Assembly (NCBI GenBank): GCA_964242335.1
Contig: CAXTAY010000001.1
Span: 124,001-188,000 of the forward strand
Length of the DNA: 64,000 nucleotides
From: Lichenicoccus sp964242335
GTDB lineage: Bacteria > Pseudomonadota > Alphaproteobacteria > Acetobacterales > Acetobacteraceae
Direction: 5' to 3'
Position numbers and translations under genes: made by a program. A model generated the notes under the pieces. That model saw only the letters and a program-made list of their open reading frames with translations. It searched no databases and was not told the DNA's origin. Numbering within the stretch: position 1 is the stretch's first letter; every line of letters starts with the position of its first letter. Shown piece after piece: positions 1 through 9,792 of the stretch.

Positions 1-2
1 GC

Positions 3-92
3 ATCCCGCTGACCTCGGCCTGCCTGGCGCTGTGCTGGCGGCACGACCGGCACGAGGCGGGGGCCGAGGATGGCGGGGCGCCCGGTTCATGA
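3..92 (+). CDS. C-terminal end of a DUF3311-type small membrane protein (partial)
   Basis: Only the last 29 codons lie in the window. The frame reads IPLTSACLALCWRHDRHEAG and ends with TGA at 90-92, overlapping the ATG of the symporter gene in an ATGA junction. Small DUF3311 proteins are commonly encoded directly before sodium:solute symporters, and the pattern of a hydrophobic stretch followed by a tryptophan and a charged tail fits. The assignment rests mainly on that context because the body of the protein is outside the window. Confidence 0.55.
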   Translation: MPLTSACLALCWRHDRHEAGAEDGGAPGS

Positions 93-1516
93 CCGCGAGC
101 TTCCTGGCCGTGATCGCGCTGTCGCTGCTGGCGGCCCTGCTGTCGCGGCGCGGCCACCGGCATCAGCGGGCGGCCGACTTCTTCGTCGCCTCCGGCCAGT
201 TCGGCACCATCCTGTTCTTCTTCCTGGCGGTCGGCGAGACCTACAGCGTCGCCACCATCCTGGGCTTCCCGGGCGGGGTGTACGCGCGCGGCACCAGCTT
301 CGTCAGCTGGTTTCTCGGCTACATCCTGCTCTCCTTCCCGGTCGGCTACTTCCTCTTCCCGTGGATCTGGCGCGCCGGCCGGCTCTACGGCGCCGTCACC
401 CTGCCCGACCTGTTCCGCGCGCATTTCGACAGCCGCGCCCTGGAGCTGGTGGTGACGATCGCCTCCATCCTGTTCCTGGTGCCGCTCGGGGTGATGCAGT
501 TCATCGGCCTGGACACGGTGTTCCGCAGCCTCGGCTGGCCGGTGCCGCCGCTCTCGCTCACCATCCTGGCCGGCCTGCTCGCCTTCACCTACATCGCGAT
601 CTCCGGCATCCGGGCGCCGGCCTACGTCGCCGTGCTGAAGGACCTGCTGGTGCTGGCGGCGATCCTGCTGACCGGGCTCGCGGCGCTCGCCGCGAATACG
701 GCCGCCGGCCCGGCGGGTGCCGCATCGGCGCCGGCGACCCCGGTGGTCACGCCAGCGATCACATCGGCGGCCGAGCTGTTCTCGATCTCCACGATCCTGC
801 TGCAGAGCGTCGGCTTCTGCCTGGTGCCGCAGACCTGCGCCACCGTGTTCACCGCGCGCTCGGTCGCGACCATCCGGCGGGCGCAGGTGGCGATGCCGCT
901 CTACATGCTGATGTTCCCGTTCCTGGTGGTGGTGGCGTATTTCGCGCGCAGCCACGCGCTGCCCCTCGCCTCGCCGAACGACGTGTTCCTCGCGGTGGCG
1001 CGCGCGCTGCTGCCGGGCTGGGCGGCGGGACTGGTGATGGCCGGTGCCGCGCTGTCGGCGCTGGTGGTGCTGTCGGGGATCTGCCTGGCGCTGGGACCGC
1101 TGGTCTCGCGCAACCTGCTGCCGGGCCTCGACGACGACCAGCAGCGCCGCTGGTCCAAGCTGGTGATGGCGCTCTACCTGGCGGCCTCGATCGCCGGCGC
1201 CGCCGGTTCGCACCAGCTCATGGTCAGCATCAACAACCTGTTCTATTTCGGCGTCACCCAGTCGCTGCCGGGCATGCTGGCGATCCTGTTCCTGCGCCGC
1301 GCGCGGCCGGCCTCGATCATCGGCGGGCTGCTGGCGGGGGATGCCGCGGCGGTGCTGCTGCACGGCGCCGAGGTGCCGCTGGCGGGAATCAATCCGGGCC
1401 TCGTCGGCCTGCTGCTCAACCTCGCGATCGTGCTCGGGGCGCTGCGCTGCTGGCCCGGACAGCAGAGGATGCCGGTGGCGCAGCGCTGGCCGCGAGCGCT
1501 TCGAAGCCATCCCTGA
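89..1516 (+). CDS. Sodium:solute symporter (SSS family)
   Basis: 475-residue polytopic inner-membrane protein with about 12-13 hydrophobic segments. It belongs to the sodium:solute symporter family: after a first membrane helix and a basic loop comes the family-like stretch DFFVASGQFGTILFFFLAVG (residues about 28-47), then many helices. The ATG at 89 is preferred over the upstream GTG at 32 because it overlaps the previous stop (ATGA) and begins right before the first helix. It would import an organic solute with sodium; the substrate cannot be read from sequence. The downstream aminotransferase and semialdehyde dehydrogenase suggest an amine or beta-amino acid, which is inference from position only. 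Confidence 0.85.
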   Translation: MTASFLAVIALSLLAALLSRRGHRHQRAADFFVASGQFGTILFFFLAVGETYSVATILGFPGGVYARGTSFVSWFLGYILLSFPVGYFLFPWIWRAGRLYGAVTLPDLFRAHFDSRALELVVTIASILFLVPLGVMQFIGLDTVFRSLGWPVPPLSLTILAGLLAFTYIAISGIRAPAYVAVLKDLLVLAAILLTGLAALAANTAAGPAGAASAPATPVVTPAITSAAELFSISTILLQSVGFCLVPQTCATVFTARSVATIRRAQVAMPLYMLMFPFLVVVAYFARSHALPLASPNDVFLAVARALLPGWAAGLVMAGAALSALVVLSGICLALGPLVSRNLLPGLDDDQQRRWSKLVMALYLAASIAGAAGSHQLMVSINNLFYFGVTQSLPGMLAILFLRRARPASIIGGLLAGDAAAVLLHGAEVPLAGINPGLVGLLLNLAIVLGALRCWPGQQRMPVAQRWPRALRSHP

Positions 1517-1567
1517 GCGTCGGCGATATCGTGTATGTCCTGTGCAGCGGCGGGGAGATCACCGATC

Positions 1568-2887
<1,320 letters not shown>

Positions 2888-2915
2888 CGACGATCCCCCG
2901 CCTGGAGCCGCACCG

Positions 2916-4304
2916 ATGAGCCACGCCGAGCAGCCACGGACGGTCGTGTCGCGCAACCCTGCGACCGGAGCCGTGATCGCGCAGTACCCGATCGACGACG
3001 CGCAACGGATCGAGACGCTGCTGGCGCAGGCGCAGTCCGGCTTCGAGGAATGGCGTCGCACACCGGTCGTCGAGCGTGCGCGGATGCTGGCCCGGCTCTC
3101 CGAACGGCTGCTGGCGGAGATCGAGCGCTTCGCCGTCCTGGTCACGTCCGAGATGGGCAAGACGATCGGCGAGGCACGTGCCGAGGTGCGCAAATGCGCC
3201 AGCCTCGCCGCCTGGTTCGCCGAGCACGGTCCGGCGCTGGTCGCCGACGAGCGCGCGCCGGTCGACGAGGCCGAGGTCTACGTCTCCTACCTGCCGCTCG
3301 GCACCGTGCTCGGCATCATGCCGTGGAATTTCCCGCTCTGGCAGGCGATGCGCGCCGCGGTGCCGATCATGCTGGCCGGCAACGCCTTCCTGCTCAAGCA
3401 CGCGCCCAACGTCATGGGCTGCGCCTATGCGCTGCAGCAGGCGTTCCAGGGCAGCGGCGCCCCGGAGGGCGCGTTCGGGGTGATCAACATCGACGCCGGG
3501 GCGGTCGAGGCGGTGCTCGCCGACGATCGCATCGCCGCGGTCACCCTGACCGGCAGCGTGCGCGCGGGCGCCGCGGTGGCGGCGCAGGCGGGCCGGTTGA
3601 TCAAGAAGTCGCTGCTGGAGCTCGGCGGATCGGATCCCTACATCGTGCTCGCCGACGCCGATCTCGACCGCGCGGTCGCCACCGCCATCACCGCCCGATA
3701 CCAGAACGCAGGCCAGGTCTGCCTCGCGGCCAAGCGCTTCATCCTGGAGGCGCCGATCGCCGACCGCTTCACCGAGGCGTTCGTGCAGGCTGCGCGCGGC
3801 ATCGTCGTCGGTGACCCGATGCGCGAGGACACCAGGATCGGCCCGATCGCGCGCGAGGACCTGCGCGAGGGGCTGGACCGTCAGGTGCGCCGGTCGATCG
3901 AGCAGGGAGCGCGGCCGCTGCTGGGCGGACACAGGCTCGAGGGTCCGGGCTATTTCTACGCGCCGACGGTGCTCTCCCAGGTCCGGCCCGGCATGGCGGC
4001 GTTCGACGAGGAGACCTTCGGACCGGTCGCGGCGATGATCGTGGCCGACGATGCGGAGGACGCGATCCGGCTGGCCAACCAGAGCGCGTTCGGCCTCAGC
4101 GGCAACCTCTGGACGCGCGACATCGGACGCGCGCGGGAGTTCGCCCGCCGGCTCGAGACCGGTGGGGTGTTCATCAACGGCTACACGGCGTCGGACCCGC
4201 GCACGCCGGTGGGCGGCGTCAAGAAGAGCGGCTATGGCCGCGAGCTGTCGCATTTCGGCATCCGCGAGTTCGTCAACGCGCAGACCGTCTGGATCAGGTC
4301 CTAG
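2916..4304 (+). CDS. NAD(P)-dependent succinate-semialdehyde dehydrogenase family protein
   Basis: 462 residues of the aldehyde dehydrogenase superfamily, GabD1-like short form. Visible are the PWNFPLWQ motif (about residue 137), the ELGGSDPYIV segment with the general-base glutamate (about 235) and the catalytic cysteine in AGQVCLAAKRF (Cys269). It oxidises a semialdehyde to an acid with NAD(P). It follows the aminotransferase by 28 bases on the same strand, so the pair probably forms a two-step degradation of an omega-amino acid. Succinate semialdehyde is the usual substrate of this subfamily, but malonate semialdehyde or another short semialdehyde is possible. Confidence 0.88.
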   Translation: MSHAEQPRTVVSRNPATGAVIAQYPIDDAQRIETLLAQAQSGFEEWRRTPVVERARMLARLSERLLAEIERFAVLVTSEMGKTIGEARAEVRKCASLAAWFAEHGPALVADERAPVDEAEVYVSYLPLGTVLGIMPWNFPLWQAMRAAVPIMLAGNAFLLKHAPNVMGCAYALQQAFQGSGAPEGAFGVINIDAGAVEAVLADDRIAAVTLTGSVRAGAAVAAQAGRLIKKSLLELGGSDPYIVLADADLDRAVATAITARYQNAGQVCLAAKRFILEAPIADRFTEAFVQAARGIVVGDPMREDTRIGPIAREDLREGLDRQVRRSIEQGARPLLGGHRLEGPGYFYAPTVLSQVRPGMAAFDEETFGPVAAMIVADDAEDAIRLANQSAFGLSGNLWTRDIGRAREFARRLETGGVFINGYTASDPRTPVGGVKKSGYGRELSHFGIREFVNAQTVWIRS

Positions 4305-4334
4305 CGCCTGATCGTCCTGGACCATGAGCGCACG

Positions 4335-6146
4335 ATGACGACGAACCCCGAGCCCGCCGATCCCGACGATCCGGCGCTGCGCGACCGCGCCGTCGCCGCA
4401 GCGCTGGGTGCGGCGCCCTTCGACCTGCTGCTGCACGGCGGCCAGGTCGCCTGCATGGCGACCGGGCGCCTGCGCCGTGCCGATGTCGGGATCGTCGGTC
4501 CGCTGATCGCCAGCGTGCATCCGCCGGGGAGCCGGCAGGATGCGGCGCAGCGCGTGGCACTGGACGGCCGCACCGTGGCACCCGGGCTGATCGACACCCA
4601 CCTGCACATCGAGAGCTCGATGGTCACGCCGCGGCGCTACGCCGAGACGGTGGTGCCGCAGGGCACCACGACCATCTGCTGGGATCCGCACGAGCTCGGC
4701 AACGTGCACGGGCTGGACGGCGTGCGCTGGGCGGCCGCCGAAGCCCGCGACCTGCCGCTGCGCATCCTGCTGCTCGCACCCTCCTGCGTCCCGTCGGCGC
4801 CGGGACTGGAGCGGGCGGGTGCCGCGTTCGGTCCCGAGGAGCTGCGCGAGATGCTGTCCTGGCCGGAGATCGCCGGGATCGCCGAGATCATGGACATGCG
4901 AGGCGTGCTGGCGCGGGAGCCGCGCATGCGCGGCATCGTGCAGGCGGCGCTGGCGAGCGGCAAGCTGGTCTGCGGCCATGCGCGCGACCTGCAGGGCGCC
5001 GAGCTGATCGCCTTTGCCACGTCGGGCATCGCGTCGGATCACGAGATCGGCTCCGGCGAGGACTTGGTCGCCAAGCTCGAGGCCGGCTTCACCATCGAGC
5101 TGCGCGGCTCGCATGACGGCGTGCTGCCGGGCGCGGTCGCGGCACTTCGCGCGCTGCCGATGATCCCGCAGACGCTCACGCTCTGCACCGACGACGTGCT
5201 GCCGGACCAGCTGGTGGCGCGGGGCGGCATGATCGACCTGATCCGGCGGCTGGTCGCGCGCGGCCTGGATCCGCTGCAGGCGCTGCGCGCGGCCACGCTG
5301 AACGCGTCGCAGCGCATCGGCCGGCGCGACCTCGGGCTGGTGGCACCGGGACGTCGCGCCGACCTGATCGTGCTGTCGGACCTCGATGCGCTGCGGGTGG
5401 AGCGGGTCTACGCCTCCGGCCGCCTCGTCGGCCGGGATGGCGGAGCGGTGGCACCGATACGTGCCGCCCGGATGCAGCCGCCGGTCGCGTCGGTCCAACT
5501 GGCGTCGCTCGCGGCGGAGGATTTCCGCATCCGGCCGCCGGGCGATGAGGGCATCGTCCGGCTGCGCACCATCCACACCCCGCGCTTCACCCGCTGGGCG
5601 GAGCTGCGCGCCCCGGTGCGGCGCGGCGTGGTGCTGCTGCCCGAGGATGCGCTGCTGATGGCGGTCATGCACCGGCATGGCGCGGCGGACGCCCGTCCCG
5701 TCCTCGGCGTGCTGCAGGGCTGGGGCGCCTGGCGCGGCGCGGTCGCCACCACCGTCTCGCACGACAGCCACAACCTGACCGTGTTCGGTAGCGATCCCGA
5801 GGACATGGCGCTGGCCGCGAACGCGTTGATCCGGTGCGGCGGCGGCCTCGCGGTCGCCTCGGGCGGGGTGCTGCGCGCGCTGCTGGAGCTGCCACTGGGT
5901 GGCCTGATCTCCGACCGTCCGACGCGGGAGGTAGCCGAGGCCTTCGCGGCGTTGCGCCGGGAGGCGGACCGGATCGCCGACTTCACGGAGTCGGTGCTGC
6001 CGTTCCGCAGCGTCACCGGTGCCAGCCTCGCCTGCAATCCCGGACCGCATCTGACCGATCTCGGCGTCACCGACGGTTCCACCGGCATGGTGTTCGCCGA
6101 CAGCATCATCGCCTTCGAGCCGGGCGCGCCGGCGAGCCAGATCTAG
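4335..6146 (+). CDS. ade: Adenine deaminase
   Basis: 603 residues, close to the usual length of AdeC-type adenine deaminases. Metal-site motif GLIDTHLHIESSMVTP lies near residue 80, followed by WDPHELGNVHG, GHARDLQG (about 218), a conserved SDHEIGSGED segment and LCTDDVLPDQL (about 286). The C-terminal third carries the adenine deaminase C-terminal domain with HDSHNLTVFGSD. The enzyme converts adenine to hypoxanthine and ammonia in the cytoplasm. It ends a same-strand run with the symporter, aminotransferase and dehydrogenase, and sits close to a nucleoside hydrolase and an AzgA-type permease, which supports a purine salvage role. A divergent paralogue lies at 13792. Confidence 0.92.
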   Translation: MTTNPEPADPDDPALRDRAVAAALGAAPFDLLLHGGQVACMATGRLRRADVGIVGPLIASVHPPGSRQDAAQRVALDGRTVAPGLIDTHLHIESSMVTPRRYAETVVPQGTTTICWDPHELGNVHGLDGVRWAAAEARDLPLRILLLAPSCVPSAPGLERAGAAFGPEELREMLSWPEIAGIAEIMDMRGVLAREPRMRGIVQAALASGKLVCGHARDLQGAELIAFATSGIASDHEIGSGEDLVAKLEAGFTIELRGSHDGVLPGAVAALRALPMIPQTLTLCTDDVLPDQLVARGGMIDLIRRLVARGLDPLQALRAATLNASQRIGRRDLGLVAPGRRADLIVLSDLDALRVERVYASGRLVGRDGGAVAPIRAARMQPPVASVQLASLAAEDFRIRPPGDEGIVRLRTIHTPRFTRWAELRAPVRRGVVLLPEDALLMAVMHRHGAADARPVLGVLQGWGAWRGAVATTVSHDSHNLTVFGSDPEDMALAANALIRCGGGLAVASGGVLRALLELPLGGLISDRPTREVAEAFAALRREADRIADFTESVLPFRSVTGASLACNPGPHLTDLGVTDGSTGMVFADSIIAFEPGAPASQI

Positions 6147-6166
6147 CGGGATGCTGAGAGGGAGCA

Positions 6167-6278
6167 GGCAAGGGCTTTGCCCTTGACCCACTGGGGCCGG
6201 CGGCGCCAGACCTCCTTCTCAAGGAACGGATTGCAAAGGCTCGGCCTTTGCTGGGGTCAAGGGGCAAAGCCCCTTGCC
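6167..6278. repeat. Intergenic inverted repeat with nested hairpins; probable bidirectional terminator
   Basis: Between the converging adenine deaminase and nucleoside hydrolase genes. The left arm (6167-6190, containing CAAGGGCTTTGCCCTTGACC) and right arm (6252-6278, containing GGTCAAGGGGCAAAGCCCC) are near-perfect inverted copies of one another, and each arm is itself partly palindromic. Inside, 6233-6251 is a perfect 8-bp stem (GCAAAGGC / GCCTTTGC) with a TCG loop. The first 46 bases recur with one mismatch at 51642-51687 downstream of selC, so this is a dispersed REP-like element. A terminator function for both flanking genes is inferred from position. Confidence 0.75.
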
Positions 6279-6311
6279 TTGCCTTCCTCCCATCATCGTC
6301 GAGGCTGCGTG

Positions 6312-7421
6312 CTAGGGTGCCGCCCTCGGCCCGCGCGCGGTGTCGGCGACGAAGCCGTCCAGGAAGTGCGGCACGTCGATCGCCTGCACGATGTGCACCA
6401 GCTGCTCGCCGGCATGCGGCGCCAGGTGCGGCGGCCAGACATGGGCGCGGCCGTAATCCGGTCCGGGCAGGATGTCGATGTCCATCGCCGCCACGATCTG
6501 CTTCGTCACCAGGCCGGGCTCCACCGCGACCGCGGCGGCCATCTCGTCCCAGAACGGCGTGCCGGGTTCGGCGTAGCGCGCGACGTAGGCGCCGATCGCC
6601 GAGCCGCTCGCGGCCACGCGCGCCAGCAGCGCCTTGTCGGTGACGGCGGTGAGCGTGACGGTGCCGAGCACGGTGATCCGCGGCCAGGGTGCCGTCAGCA
6701 CCACGTGCGCGGCCTCCGGATCGAACATCATGTTGAAGTCGGTGTAGTAGTCGAGCCGGTGCGCCGCCTCCGCCTCCAGCTGCGGCAGGCCGGTATCGAG
6801 CAGCGCGCCCATGAACACCAGCTGCCTGGCCAGCGCGGGCAGGTCGGGTGCGGCGCGGATCGCCAGCGCCAGATCGGTCATCGGCCCGGCCGCGATGATC
6901 GTCACCTGGTGCGGATGCGCCCGCACCAGCCGGATCATCGCCGACATCGCGGTCTCGTTCGCCGGTCGCAGCGCCGGCCGTCCCTCCGGCATCGCCGGGA
7001 TCAGCTCGGGCTGGTCGGCATGCGCGCCGGCGCGCTGGCCGCTGTTCCAGGCCCCCTTCCACAGGATCCGGCCGTAGCGCTGCTCCCAGCCGCTCATCTC
7101 CGCCTGCGTCCGCAGCAGCGGCATCTCGGCGCCGCGATAGACCGGGATGTCGCCCTGCCGTGCGATCTCCAGGAAGCGCAGCAGGTGCGCGCACTCCTCC
7201 TCGCGCCACGCATCGCCGGTCACCACGCCGAGGCCGAGCAGCTGCACGCCGCTGCGGAGCAACGGCAGCAGCGACTGGATGTCCGAGCCGCCGGGACCCG
7301 CGAAATCATTGTCGAGGAACACCATCGACGGTGCCGCCGCCCGCGATGGCAGCGCTGCCGTCAGCATCAGCAGGAGCAACGCCGCCAAGCGGCGAAGCAG
7401 TCGGGTGTGGTCGAACGGCAT
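6312..7421 (-). CDS. Secreted inosine/uridine-preferring nucleoside hydrolase
   Basis: 369 residues with an N-terminal signal peptide (basic start, leucine-rich core, cleavage near PSRAAAPS). The mature protein shows the nucleoside hydrolase family pattern: a modified aspartate cluster near the start (VFLDNDFAGPGGSDIQSL), ITIIAAGPMTDLALAI-like loop (VTIIAAGPMTDLALAI) in the middle, and an FNMMFDPEAA segment carrying the calcium/ribose-site region. The ATG at 7421 has a clear AAGGAGG site; longer frames upstream look non-coding. The enzyme should cleave nucleosides to base and ribose in the periplasm. It is divergent from a TonB receptor and next to purine deaminase and permease genes, suggesting nucleoside scavenging. 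The DNDFAGPGGSD cluster departs from the classical DTDPGIDDA, so substrate preference may differ. Confidence 0.85.
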   Translation of the reverse strand: MPFDHTRLLRRLAALLLLMLTAALPSRAAAPSMVFLDNDFAGPGGSDIQSLLPLLRSGVQLLGLGVVTGDAWREEECAHLLRFLEIARQGDIPVYRGAEMPLLRTQAEMSGWEQRYGRILWKGAWNSGQRAGAHADQPELIPAMPEGRPALRPANETAMSAMIRLVRAHPHQVTIIAAGPMTDLALAIRAAPDLPALARQLVFMGALLDTGLPQLEAEAAHRLDYYTDFNMMFDPEAAHVVLTAPWPRITVLGTVTLTAVTDKALLARVAASGSAIGAYVARYAEPGTPFWDEMAAAVAVEPGLVTKQIVAAMDIDILPGPDYGRAHVWPPHLAPHAGEQLVHIVQAIDVPHFLDGFVADTARGPRAAP

Positions 7422-7534
7422 CGGGTCCTCCTTCGCGGCTGCGAGCCCCGTGCAGGATACATGCCTGGCACGGGACTTGCGTGAAGTCGCAACGACACCG
7501 GCGCCTGCGACGCCGCGGTCCCGGGGAGGACACG

Positions 7535-9784
7535 ATGGACAAGTCGGTGCGCGCGTGGGGTCCGGTTCCATCGGCCCGGTCATGCGGCAGGGCATCGATC
7601 GCGGGCTTGGCGATCGGCATCGCGGTACAGGCGCACGCGCAGGGTGTTCCCGCCGGCGGCAGCGTCGCGACCACGGCCGCGCAGCCGCAGCAGGAAGTCC
7701 TGGTCACCGCGCAGCGGCGGCCGGAACCCAACAAGGAGGTTCCGGTCTCGGTCAGTCGGCTGAACGCGCAGGCGATACAGACCATACAGACCGCCGGCGG
7801 CGACATCCGCGCGCTGGCGGCGCGGGTGCCGAGCCTGAACATCGAGTCCTCGTTCGGCCGCACCTTTCCGCGACTCTACATACGCGGTCTCGGCAATCCC
7901 GACTTCGACATCACCGCCGCACAGCCGGTCGGCGTCTATTACGACGACGTCGTGCTGGAGAATCCGCTGCTGAAATCGTTTCCGATCTTCGACATCGACG
8001 ACGTCGAGGTGCTGGCCGGCCCGCAGGGCACGCTGTTCGGCCGCAACACTCCGGCCGGCGTGCTGAGGATCACGTCCAAGCATCCGGCCGACGCGTTCGA
8101 GGGCTACTTCGACCAGTCGTACGCCACCTACAACACGCTGGCCACCACCGGCGTGGTCAACGCGCCGATCATCCCGGGAAAGCTCGACGTCCGCGTCTCG
8201 ATCATCAACCAGCGCCGCGACGACTGGGTCACCAACGACTACACCGGCGGCTACCGGTGGCGGCAGAACCTCGAAGGCTTCGAGGATCTTGCCGGCCGGT
8301 TCCAGGCGATCTACCATTTCGACGACAGCTTCGACATCCTGTTCGAAGCCGACGTGCGCCACCTCGAAGGTACCGCGACGCTGTTCCGCGCCAACATCGT
8401 GCAGAAGGGCAGCAACGCGCTGGTGCCCGGCTTCGACCCCAACCAGGTGTCGCTCGACGGCGACAACTACCAGGACGTCAACACACGCGGCGGCCACGTG
8501 ACCGTGCACAAGGACCTGCACGGCTACGGCATCGACTTCATCAGCGCCTACGAACATGCGGCGATCAAGTCGCGGGGCGACATCGATGGCGGCTACGTGC
8601 CGCTGGTGCCGTTCGACGTCGAGACGGCGACTGTCACGCCGGCGGTGGACGAGTTTACCGAGGAGCTGCGGCTGTCGGCGAACAACTGGGGCCGGGTGTT
8701 CAACCAGGCCGGCGTGTACTACTTCCACGAGTACATCGACAACTACGACCAGGATTTCTCACCGGTCGGACAGCTCACCACACAGGCCAACGAGCGCCAG
8801 AGCACGGAGTCCGTCGGCCTGTTCGACTCCGCGACCGTGCGCATCACCGACCGGCTCAAGATCGAGGGCGGCGTGCGCTACACGTCGGACTTCCGCACCT
8901 TCGATGCGGTGCGCCAGTTCGGCGGCGACGGCTTCCTGCAGCTCGGCACCAAGGCCAATGCCGTCAACACCAGCTGGGACGCGAGTGCCGTCTATGCCCT
9001 CACCAGCGGCATCAATGCCTATTTCCGCGCCGCGACCGGCTATCTCGAACCCAGCATCCAGGGTCGCATCACCGACGAGAACTACCTCTCCAAGGCGGGC
9101 TCGGAGACCACCACCTCGTACGAGGTCGGATTGAAAGGTGCGATGTTCCACCGCCGCGCCATCTTCACCGTCGACGCCTACATGTGGGACACCAACAACC
9201 TGCAGCTCACCGCCTCGGGCGGCACCGCCGACATCACCGAGCTGGTCAACGCCCACAAGGCGATCGGCCGCGGCCTGGAGGGTCAGCTCGACCTGCAGCC
9301 GATCTCACACCTCACCATGAGCGGCAACGTCAGCTACAACTTCACCGAGATCCAGGACCCGAACCTGGAGGTCACCGCCTGCGGCGACGGCTGCACCGTG
9401 CTCAACCCGATCGATCCGGCCACGCACAATGCGCGCATCAACGGCAACCCGCTGCCGTTCGCGCCGCGCTTCGTACTAAACGGCAACGCCCGCTACGCGA
9501 TCCCGCTGCGTCGGCAGGACGAGCTGTTCCTCTCGACCGACTGGTCCTGGCGCAGCGGCGAGGATTTCAGCCTGTACCGCTCGGTCGAGTTCGACGGCAA
9601 GGCGCTGCTGCTGGGCGGCTTCGCGCTCGGCTACAAGAACAACGCCAGGCACTATCAGGTCGACGTGTTCGTGCGAAACGTGCTCGACCGCATCGTGACC
9701 GTCGGCTCGATCGACTTCGACAACCTGGAGGGGTTCATCAACGACCCGCGGCTGGTCGGCGTCGAGGGGCACGTGGCCTTCTGA
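7535..9784 (+). CDS. TonB-dependent outer-membrane receptor
   Basis: 749 residues. Signal peptide ends near VQAHAQG; a TonB-box-like QQEVLVTAQRR follows, then the plug domain (EVPVSVSRLNAQAIQ, IRGLGNPDFD, VEVLAGPQGTLFGRNTPAGVL at about residues 85-190), then the beta-barrel, ending in phenylalanine as usual for outer-membrane proteins. No STN signalling domain is seen. ATG 7535 follows GGGGAGGA closely. The closest family look is the large group of proteobacterial receptors with a VYYDDVVLENP motif, whose substrates are mostly unknown. Being divergent from the nucleoside hydrolase (113-base gap) and convergent with the purine permease, it may bring purines or nucleosides across the outer membrane; that is inference. 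Confidence 0.9.
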   Translation: MDKSVRAWGPVPSARSCGRASIAGLAIGIAVQAHAQGVPAGGSVATTAAQPQQEVLVTAQRRPEPNKEVPVSVSRLNAQAIQTIQTAGGDIRALAARVPSLNIESSFGRTFPRLYIRGLGNPDFDITAAQPVGVYYDDVVLENPLLKSFPIFDIDDVEVLAGPQGTLFGRNTPAGVLRITSKHPADAFEGYFDQSYATYNTLATTGVVNAPIIPGKLDVRVSIINQRRDDWVTNDYTGGYRWRQNLEGFEDLAGRFQAIYHFDDSFDILFEADVRHLEGTATLFRANIVQKGSNALVPGFDPNQVSLDGDNYQDVNTRGGHVTVHKDLHGYGIDFISAYEHAAIKSRGDIDGGYVPLVPFDVETATVTPAVDEFTEELRLSANNWGRVFNQAGVYYFHEYIDNYDQDFSPVGQLTTQANERQSTESVGLFDSATVRITDRLKIEGGVRYTSDFRTFDAVRQFGGDGFLQLGTKANAVNTSWDASAVYALTSGINAYFRAATGYLEPSIQGRITDENYLSKAGSETTTSYEVGLKGAMFHRRAIFTVDAYMWDTNNLQLTASGGTADITELVNAHKAIGRGLEGQLDLQPISHLTMSGNVSYNFTEIQDPNLEVTACGDGCTVLNPIDPATHNARINGNPLPFAPRFVLNGNARYAIPLRRQDELFLSTDWSWRSGEDFSLYRSVEFDGKALLLGGFALGYKNNARHYQVDVFVRNVLDRIVTVGSIDFDNLEGFINDPRLVGVEGHVAF

Positions 9785-9792
9785 GACCGCGG

